Part shown: in pieces, positions 56,915 through 64,000 of the stretch
How the letters are laid out: every line of letters starts with the position of its first letter
Numbering within the stretch: the first letter of the stretch is position 1
DNA from: Phaeosphaeria sp. MPI-PUGE-AT-0046c
Taxonomy: Eukaryota; Ascomycota; Dothideomycetes; Pleosporales; Phaeosphaeriaceae
Direction of reading: 5' to 3'
Assembly: GCA_020747045.1 (NCBI GenBank)
Contig: JAGTJN010000022.1
Span: forward strand, 868,001 to 932,000
DNA length: 64,000 nt
Program-made: the position numbers and the translations under genes
The notes under the pieces: model-generated
Databases searched by the model: none
Told to the model about the DNA's origin: nothing
What the model saw: only the letters and a program-made list of their open reading frames with translations

Positions 56915-58051
56915 TCAGAGCTCAAAGTCCTTCAACTCTGGGCCATCGGCAAGACGAGTGACAGGGTCAGCAATTGCCCTAATCCTTTCAGTGAGATTAC
57001 AACCGTGCTGGCCTTTCTTGGTTCTATTCGGACGACACCACATAGGAGATCTGATACGCTGCATCTTGGTACACAGCTCTGAAATACTCAAGTCGTGGTA
57101 TGGCGCCGTTGGGATTGGCAACAACCCCTGTAGTTCCATCTCTTTGAACAAGGCACCGTAAAGGATAGACCCACATTCAAACGAGTCATCACGCGGGCAT
57201 CGATAAAGCGGACTACGGAATTCTTCAAGGAGATCTTGTAGGCGGGAGAAGACAGTGCCGATCGCTTGCATCCGTAAATTGTCAATCCTGTCTTTTAGAA
57301 GTCAATATAGCTTAGTCAGGATTGAACCGACTTACCCACCAACACAGATCATAATTGGAAGGCCCAAGGTCGATAATTCTTGGTCATCTCGCCTAATCGC
57401 TACTGTTGTCGCTTGCACAAACTCCTGTGGAAGCTTCAACACCCAAGCTATGCACATCCAAAGCATGAGATCGCGGCAAAAGTACGATGGAACGGGAGCA
57501 GTGACTCGCAGGTACTCGATCCATCTCTCTGTGAACGACTCCAGTGCTTCTGCACAATCGTAAAAGTCGATCAAAACAGCTATCTTGGCAAGCATCTCCA
57601 CGGGTAATGTCCGTGGTACTTGTCTATTGCGTAGATGGAGGATCTGTAAGACGAATAATAGTGCTTCACTATCCCAATCTTGGGCAGGCACATGGTAAAG
57701 ACCATCATCCTCGTCGCGATTGCCTTCCTTCCACTCTGTCCCGGAGATCATGCGATTCAATGTAGATGACGCTGATACGAGGTGACACCGAGAAACATAA
57801 TACCAAACCTCGGCTTCCTCGGTGTTGGCCGGATTTGACTCGCATGTGTTATTCGCGACAATAGCGATTTCGGTGGAGGCTCCCTGACCAGTATTTATAG
57901 AGGTGGAATCGTTGATGGTAGATTTGTTCGCAAAATTTGTGGTGTCCTCGTCAACCTCAGCGAGGTTCCAGGGAGCAAAGCTAGTGTTTGGATTCTTCAA
58001 AATAATTACAGTATCTGCTCTTGCATCGATCTTGTAACTCAATTTCGGCAT
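56915..58051 (-). CDS. BTB/POZ-domain protein
   Basis: Two exons, 58051-57336 and 57287-56915 (48-nt intron GTAAGT...GACAG), 362 aa. N-terminal DARADTVIILKNPNTSFAPW is the start of a fungal BTB fold. It is followed by WYYVSRCHLVSASSTLNRMISGTEWKE (the BTB 'surface' strand-helix), an acidic insert and LLFVLQILHLRNRQVPRTL. The C-terminal part has EKR-like helices (LRMQAIGTVFSRLQDLLEEF) and a Cys-containing stretch. Many Pleosporales/Capnodiales genomes carry expanded BTB families of this type. A role in protein-protein contact or Cul3 ligase recruitment is inferred. Confidence 0.75.
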
Positions 58052-58639
58052 ATCTGCAAGTCGAGGAGTAGATATTGTGAGAGAGTATTTGTAGGTGTGT
58101 AGCAGGTAACCATTTCTTTTTAGTGTTCGTGGGGAACCTTTGTCGTGACACGCTGCTGTCCAATAACGTGTCGCTACGTGGCTTGCATGGCTGACGAAAG
58201 CCCGATGGCATCACTAAGAATCGTGCGCAATTTTAAATACCGCTCAATTCGTTCGGGAGTGGCTCAATCTCATCTTCGTAGTAGCATGAGCAGACAGAGC
58301 CCGAGTCGAGTGACACATCGTCTCATCAACCAAAACCAGTGTCAACCTTCGACCTTTCGACAGAATTACCACCATATTCATCAACAGTGAAGCTCTGCAA
58401 ATCGACGGCCAAGTCAATGCTTCCGGCGAAGTTTCGCTTCTTCCATTCGTCGCGTCATGTGTTTCTCGTCTCGTCGGTCATGAAGCTTGTATAATCCCAT
58501 AATCAATATTAATACCATTGGTTCTGTGTGAGTGAGAATATACAGAGGGTAGTCAGATTGCAAGATGCTGAGTGTGGTGAATTATACGAACCATTGTAGA
58601 CGATAATGTCTGAAATCGATTTTTAGTCATAAAATATCC
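58052..58639. other. Intergenic, no gene seen
   Basis: About 590 bp upstream of the BTB gene. No motif in any frame. Confidence 0.4.
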
Positions 58640-60620
58640 TCAATCTTTGTGCATTCATCATGCGTTCATTGATTCTGCCACTAGATAGCCTCCCGTTCTT
58701 GTGCATTGACCAGGCGTGGCGTCGGATTGTGTCCTTGTGTCCATGAAGTCGCATGTTGGACCCCAGCAGCTGTCCTTTGCCATGTGGAACGACCTTCCGT
58801 AGCTAGCCTCGCCCACAGAGACCTTATTTTTGGCTATTCCTGCCTTGGTGATTATTCATGAGTCAATATTGAGACGTTTGCAGTTGCTATCGAGATGGGA
58901 GAAAGATTTAGTCGTGGGGAGAGAGAGAGTTCATTGTTTCCGTTAGGTTCACTAGTGGTAGGGCAGATCAACAGAAAACCCTTTAGAGCATTGTTGATGT
59001 CCCTACCATGACTGCGAGTACATTTCCCATTGGCCGTGTAGATTGCAGGTCATGCAGACAATATAATCCATTGCAGCAGCAATCTGACGAATAAAAAATG
59101 CTTTGGGATACCAGTAAGAAGCTAGAGCTGTGATTGACACTGATTTGTCTTTGCCTAAAGCTTTTTTAAGTACGATGAGGAACTTGAGGTAGTCAAGACC
59201 ATCAGTAGTTTTCCCAGTAGGCTGACCACCAACCATGGTATCTAGAGCTCCTAGATACTGTCAATCGATATCTATATCGTCAATACCCTCATATTGCATG
59301 AAATCGGAGATGTTGGAGGCAGATGTATCTCGGTTGTTGATTATTGCCTGTTGGATGATGTTGTAACCTTCACGCTCGGTTCAGCACGCTCAGCCACCCG
59401 ACGAAAAGATGCGCTCCATGTTCGCCAATTTCTCGAAGTCTTCCTATTGCTCTGAAGAATCATTGATGATGGACTTCCAAGTATTCTGGTCGATGTCATC
59501 GAAAGCTCAGTGTATGTGTGGGTAAGAGCCGTCAGTGTTGGCGTTTTTGGCCTTCATGAGCAAGTATTTGCGAGTTGTACAACTTGTAGTATCCGATGCG
59601 CTGAATTGCTGCTGCAGGTGCAGCAAAGTTCTGCTTGATTTCGTGGCTGTAGTAGGCAACACAAGTGTTCTAGAAGTCTTTCAACTTAGCCCCTGGGCCA
59701 CCGCCCTCAAGGGCATGGATATCGCAGTGAGCTGGAAAAACGCCGCAAAACCCTCCAATTGCTACAATAAGCCTTCAAGGGATGAGGGCTCAATGAAGCG
59801 AGAGAGACGGATTCGTCTGTTGGCGTTTTGGTGCTAGGGAAGAGAGGACCACACTCAACACCCTGTTGTGGAGGAGGCAGGAGAGGTGTACTATCACTGA
59901 CGCACATGTTGACCCACCAAGTACCTCTATGCACTCAGTACAGGCGCATGTCTTGCCCTTGTTCTACTTCTTCAAGTCATCGGTACTGACGCCATACTCC
60001 TGAGCAAGCGTGCTGCATAAGTCACTATTGACAATAAAATAAGTAACACAAGTGCCGTACGCTAATGGTAGTAGTCCAACACACCTTTTTGTGTGTATGT
60101 GACCACTATGTCGTCCGTTAAACCCGTGCCTGGGCCTCAAGGGTGATCTTGTTGAAGCATGTGCCTCACCAGCACTGTTTGTTCTGTTGTGGCCAGTAGC
60201 AAGCTCCTGCAGCCTCACTCCCGCAAGAGTGTTGACCGAGCCTTGTGTTGCATATCTGTCTTGGCTCTATCCCTGTGCAAACATTTCCATTCCAGCAAGA
60301 TCGCCTGTTGTATCGATCGACACACCGAAACTACGCTCACCGAAGCGACTCTGGCCACAAACTTCTGCTACCGTGCAGGCAGAGACAGTGGTACTCGAAG
60401 ATATACGCTGCTTCAGGGCCTATAAAGCAGAGTTTACAGTACCTCTTCCAACCGCTTCTCCGACATAAACTGCGCCAACAGTCTGCTTGTGATGGGCAAA
60501 AACGAAGGACTCATCACATTTTTCTTCCGCGTCGAAGTACAACCCCATGACATCCAGTACACAACCAGTTTTGCCGGTATCGAGACTTGAGCCATTGTTA
60601 CGACCGTGACCCGTGGATAT
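58640..60620 (-). pseudogene. Decayed LysM-GH18 chitinase (killer-toxin-like class)
   Basis: Ordered minus-strand fragments in changing frames. Near 60180-60550 there are pieces of the N-terminal region typical of this class (SIDTTGDLAG-like). A LysM unit lies at 59964-60060 (CVTYFIVNSDLCSTLAQEYGVST). Cys-rich chitin-binding remnants (SPHPLKAYCSNW) occur near 59750-59900. GH18 pieces follow at 59003-59236 (GKTTDGLDYLKFL, MDYIVCMTCNLHGQW) and 58700-58800 (KNKVSVGEASYGRSFHMA). The YDxHG region is altered and stops occur throughout. Intact relatives are secreted subgroup-C chitinases related to the yeast zymocin alpha subunit. This copy cannot be expressed as one protein. Confidence 0.75.
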
Positions 60621-60729
60621 CTAATGGCACGCAGAAGTTTGTGCAGCTCAGCTCTCACTTTTATCACTATTTTGCACATTTTCCCTTTCATCGGCCCGTC
60701 CCACCCATGTGACGGACCCTTTCAACAAC

Positions 60730-61542
60730 ATGTTAGAACTTGATGAGGTCAGCTACTCTGAGGGCGCCGCAGTCACTGCTATGGGTGACTTCTTCAGGTT
60801 TCTCACGAAGATGTATCTCGACGAAGAGACTGTGGAGTGGCCACCCGAAGGAGGGTGGCCTACAATGACTACCGATGGTTTCAGAAGCCTGGGGAAAACG
60901 AACAGAGTAATCTCTCTCTTGCGCCGACTTCCATACACCCAAAACAATTCAGATGGGGAGAGAAATCCACAGGGTCTTCCCGAGGCAACATTCTGGAACT
61001 GGAAGGACAACGTGAAGGACGACGAGCCCTTGGACCCTGAGCAAGTAAAAGATATTAAAGTTCTTACCGAGGATTTCCTGTGTGATATCACTACACCACA
61101 CATTATCGGACTGGTAGAGGGTGGTCGAGACGAGAATACTGTCATCCTACTTGATACCAAATATGGAATTGCCTACTGGCCGGAATGTCCCGACAGAATT
61201 AGAGACGAGACTGAACAAGAACAAGTTCAGGACGATTCTGACGTCTGGGCTTCTAAGGAAGAGGTTGATTGGCGTTGCGATGCGCCAGCTTGGACACTTC
61301 CAGACTTTTTCGCAATGCTCCGGGAGCAATTTGAGCAGCTTCGTTTCATTCCGGTCAATTCTAAGCAGGTTATAAACTCATGGTCGGGATACTCAGACAA
61401 ACATGGTGAGATAGAGACTATGTTGCGGGGAATCTACCAGGAGCATGGGTGGCCTGATCTAGAGAATTACATGAAAGAAGATTGCATCCAGGCCGTGGAG
61501 CAGGCCTTGGCAGAGCGATACCCTGACTTTGAATTGTTCTAA
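60730..61542 (+). CDS. Acidic protein of unknown function, copy 1
   Basis: Single exon, 270 aa. The frame extends to 60709 only with a GTG, so ATG 60730 (MLELDEVSYSE) is the start. Conserved blocks shared with copy 2 are FLTKMYLDEE, VEWPPEGGWP, RLPYTQ, LPEATFWNWKD, IKVLTEDFLC and VILLDTKYGIAYWPECP. No signal peptide or membrane segment; strongly acidic. I have seen similar proteins in other filamentous ascomycetes, sometimes beside subgroup-C chitinases, but know no function. It is divergent from the decayed chitinase, with ~110 bp between. A protective or companion role to that enzyme is only a guess. Confidence 0.7.
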   Translation: MLELDEVSYSEGAAVTAMGDFFRFLTKMYLDEETVEWPPEGGWPTMTTDGFRSLGKTNRVISLLRRLPYTQNNSDGERNPQGLPEATFWNWKDNVKDDEPLDPEQVKDIKVLTEDFLCDITTPHIIGLVEGGRDENTVILLDTKYGIAYWPECPDRIRDETEQEQVQDDSDVWASKEEVDWRCDAPAWTLPDFFAMLREQFEQLRFIPVNSKQVINSWSGYSDKHGEIETMLRGIYQEHGWPDLENYMKEDCIQAVEQALAERYPDFELF

Positions 61543-61964
61543 GAACTAGGCTGTATTCGAGTACAGAGCCTGTTTCAGTGGTCCCGAGCTAGAATATGTA
61601 CCATTGCATCTTTCCATGCTAATAATTAAACACGGTGCATGGAGATTTATTGGGCAAATGCCACCCTCTGTGCTTTAGTGTTACACGGCATTGTGAAGAT
61701 TGATGCAGCAGGGTTCGATGTACAATGTGCTCTACCTAGGTTGGCATAGACCTACTTCTCGATGCTGAGCAAGATGCTCTGACCAACTACAGCCGCACAG
61801 CCCGCGACAGCTCGCTTCCTCTCACGGATCAAGCTGGCATTCGGTGCCTTTGTTGCTAGAACAATATAGATTGAAAACACACTTGCAATCCGGTGAACCC
61901 AAGTTACAATTTCTGTCTATCATTTTCTCTGCAGCTCTACCCTACTACTCTCCAAAAATTCACA
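61543..61964. other. Intergenic
   Basis: About 420 bp, 3' region of copy 1; pyrimidine-rich leader-like sequence just before 61965. No gene seen. Confidence 0.4.
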
Positions 61965-62252
61965 ATGCACGTCGTTCAGACTACAGCCTTCATCTTTCAG
62001 ACCACTGCGGCAGTGACACCAGCTGACAAGACACTCCAGCCTTGAGACGCCCCGGCTATCACCCGCGATCTGTGGGAATGTGCTACAGTAAACGCGACAC
62101 AATACTTCAACTTTCTCAAATCAACTGGAACGCTTCTGACAGCTCTGCTCTCTTATGCAGACAAGCTGTATGAGGATGTGTCCCGGTCGACGACCCTTCT
62201 AGAAACAGAGACCCAGCATGCCCCTTTCCTGAGGTGTCCATTTTTGGATTAA
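61965..62252 (+). pseudogene. Secreted-protein relic with one in-frame TGA, truncated
   Basis: ATG 61965 opens a signal-like segment (MHVVQTTAFIFQTTAAVTPA). After 26 codons a TGA (62043-62045) interrupts, and the same frame then continues DLWECATVNATQYFNFL...LLSYADKLYED before a TAA at 62250. The LWxCA-x(3)AT-x-YF and LLxYADKL pattern resembles a fungal secreted family of unknown function. Intact relatives continue with more cysteines, which are missing here, so it is also truncated. The TGA could come from a CGA codon by C-to-T change. Confidence 0.5.
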
Positions 62253-63080
62253 GGGACGAAGACATTCGGCTACCTGAGCAGCGCCGCACTACCTCCTTTG
62301 CTGTTTTTGTTTTGGAGGAACATGGCACGGCAGGGGCATTTTTGTAGTTTGTCAATAGCAGGCTTTCATAGAATGCAATAATCTTTTCGACCTCGTTGCT
62401 GCTTTCCCTGCTGTATTGCAGTTCCACTAGTAATAAAGCAGTAGATTCTACTTTGCGAATATTACACTACACATGATGCAATTTGCCTAGCTTTCCAAAG
62501 TGACTTGCTACATAACTTCTATCGCCGAGCATTAAAGGCTTGAACCGTTGTCGCCGCGGAAGTGCTTGATTTCAGCCTTATGCCAAGATTTTGAAGCTTA
62601 TTAGGTATCTATGATCCTTGTCCTTAGTTTTGACACAAAAGATTCTTGCCATAATCCAAGCTCCTTCTTCACAGACCTCCACACGTCAAGATGTTCGGTT
62701 AGTTTACATTTAGACAACCTTTTAAAACTCTGTCCTCGTTGTGGTATATGACTAGCTGACGTAACGTCTCCGGTAGCTGAGATTTTCATGCATCGAACAA
62801 GAAGTCCTCGAGGCGGTGTTACTCGCCGTACTTGTGTGGTAGCAGGATGTGCTGGTCAGGCACCCACAAGCCAAAGCAGATACCCGGTTAAGCGCGGATA
62901 TCCCGTCAGTTGAGACTAGGTGGAACAAACGATAGACCAGCCTGATGCGATTGATGTAGACAGATGTGTGTCAGAGGGGTGCTTGGCGAATCTCTTGGCG
63001 ATTTACGAACTGCATAGCGAGACTGGGAATACGGACCGCGAAGTGTGCCGTAATAACGCTTGACTGTGAAGAATCTTAAA
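62253..63080. other. Intergenic/decayed stretch
   Basis: About 830 bp with no recognisable frame; the minus frame 62116-62427 is antisense to the relic and shows no motif. Confidence 0.35.
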
Positions 63081-63284
63081 ATGATTGGTTCGTCAGCCCT
63101 TATTGGAATTTATGCGCTTCTCGCCCCTTCAGAAGCTACTGGTCGTGAGCTCAAAGCAAAAAATTGCTCCATCATATGGCCTGCCTATGATGGTGATTAT
63201 TGCACAATATTAGCAGATAGTTGGGTCCACAACGCTAGCCAAACAAGCCGTTTAACTGTGCCGCAGCTCGGTCAACTATCGTAA
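63081..63284 (+). CDS. Short secreted LysM-like ORF, possibly a fragment
   Basis: 67 codons from ATG 63081. MIGSSALIGIYALLAPSEATG is a plausible signal peptide. KNCSIIWPAYDGDYCTILADSW followed by LTVPQLGQL matches the first half of a LysM domain (C...V-x-DGDxCxxLA...LTVxQL). The expected NPxxxC ending is absent. A GTAAGG right at the stop could be an intron donor, but no convincing next exon is found. Treat as a relic or a mis-ended small LysM protein. Confidence 0.4.
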   Translation: MIGSSALIGIYALLAPSEATGRELKAKNCSIIWPAYDGDYCTILADSWVHNASQTSRLTVPQLGQLS

Positions 63285-63480
63285 GGACCACCCCGATGCT
63301 ACCCCAGCCCACGGACCGCGGCTCGTTACTGAAGCGGTGTAGACATGAGTCACGGTTCCAGGCGTTCTTATTTCAATCGCGTACAGGTGTTGGGCAAATT
63401 TGCTTCCTGACTTCTTCCCTTACCTACACTATCAGCTGTCGATCGGCCCGCCCCACCCGTGCACATACCCGGCGAACAAG

Positions 63481-64000
63481 ATGATTCGATCCAGCGAGGT
63501 CAGCTACTCAGAAAGCGCCTCTATTGCGGCTGTCGCGGACTTTTTCAAATTTCTCACAAAATTGTATCTCGACGAAGAGCTTGTGGAGTGGCCACCCGAA
63601 GGAGGCTGGCCTTCGATAACCACAGACACTTTTGCAAGCCTGAATAAATCAGAGAGCGTGGTATCCTTCCTCCGCCAGCTTCCATACATGCAGGACTTCA
63701 GGGTTCCAATTGGGGAAGTGCGCCCACAAGGTCTGCCTGAAGCAAGTTTCTGGAACTGGAAGGACTACAGGGGCACAACAGACGTACATGGAATAAAGGT
63801 TCTTACCGAAGGGTTTCTCTGTGAGAGAACCAACCCCGACATTGTCGGCATGGTAGAAGGTGGTCAAGACGACTCTACCGTGATCCTACTTGACACCAAA
63901 CATGGGATTGCCTACTGGGCGGATTGTCCTGATCAAATCAGACACGAGAAGACAGAGGAGCAGGTTCACAATGATTACAACGCTTGGGCATCTGATCAAG
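63481..64000 (+). CDS. Acidic protein of unknown function, copy 2 (cut by right edge)
   Basis: ATG 63481 (MIRSSEVSYSE) opens a frame to the window end, 173 codons. It is clearly paralogous to 60730-61542: FLTKLYLDEE, VEWPPEGGWP, RQLPYMQ, LPEASFWNWKD, IKVLTEGFLC, VILLDTKHGIAYW. Relative to copy 1 it lacks about ten residues after FWNWKD. The upstream 40 bp are also similar to those of copy 1 (a CGGCCCGxCCCACCC block), so the duplication included the proximal promoter. The two copies start 2751 bp apart in the same orientation. Confidence 0.7.
   Translation, partial: MIRSSEVSYSESASIAAVADFFKFLTKLYLDEELVEWPPEGGWPSITTDTFASLNKSESVVSFLRQLPYMQDFRVPIGEVRPQGLPEASFWNWKDYRGTTDVHGIKVLTEGFLCERTNPDIVGMVEGGQDDSTVILLDTKHGIAYWADCPDQIRHEKTEEQVHNDYNAWASDQ

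Noticed and set aside
1..64000. CRISPR arrays, rRNA genes, working tRNA genes, bacterial operon signals
   Set aside because: None seen; the window is nuclear fungal DNA and no direct-repeat array or conserved RNA gene was found by eye.

Overview
This is a window of filamentous ascomycete (Pezizomycotina) DNA, most likely a Dothideomycete. The evidence is many short spliceosomal introns (47-98 nt, GTAAGT/GTRNGT donors, CTRAC-type branch sites), the gene families present, and one decayed DNA transposon with RIP-like base change. The species cannot be fixed from the sequence. Introns were placed by eye from splice signals, frame continuity and family motifs.

Left part (1-19.3 kb), mostly housekeeping genes. 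In order: a RING-finger protein cut by the left edge (-); an F-box-like protein (-); a three-exon ferric reductase (+) with an iron-type GATA palindrome just upstream; the circularly permuted GTPase Mtg1 (-); a secreted six-cysteine/Ser-Thr-rich protein (-); the ArfGAP Gcs1 (-); a WSC-domain stress sensor (-); peroxisomal 2,4-dienoyl-CoA reductase Sps19 (-), divergent from an Atg33-like mitophagy protein (+); and an unknown protein whose frame is crossed by one TGA that a 60-nt intron would remove.

Middle part (19.3-43 kb). A 2148-bp Fot1/pogo-type element with perfect 45-bp inverted repeats, a TA target duplication and a dead transposase is followed by an auxin-efflux-carrier-type protein and a small three-exon four-helix membrane protein. 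Next comes a set of genes that looks like a catabolic cluster: Zn2Cys6 regulator, allantoate-type MFS carrier, intracellular GH31 glycosidase (sharing a 303-bp divergent promoter with the carrier), monocarboxylate-type MFS carrier, FAD monooxygenase, secreted GH2 beta-galactosidase-like enzyme and secreted tannase/feruloyl esterase. My inference is that extracellular enzymes de-esterify and deglycosylate a plant compound, the two carriers import products, and the GH31 and monooxygenase process them inside.

Right part (43-64 kb), accessory in character. Apparently working genes are a small secreted protein, an aquaporin with a long N-terminal tail, a secreted glyoxalase-fold protein, a cytochrome P450 and a BTB-domain protein. 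Between them lie gene relics: a catalase, a second P450, a truncated rhodopsin-domain (Pth11-like) membrane protein, a LysM-GH18 chitinase of the killer-toxin-like type, and a secreted-protein relic. Two paralogous acidic proteins of unknown function flank the last relics; the second runs off the right edge.
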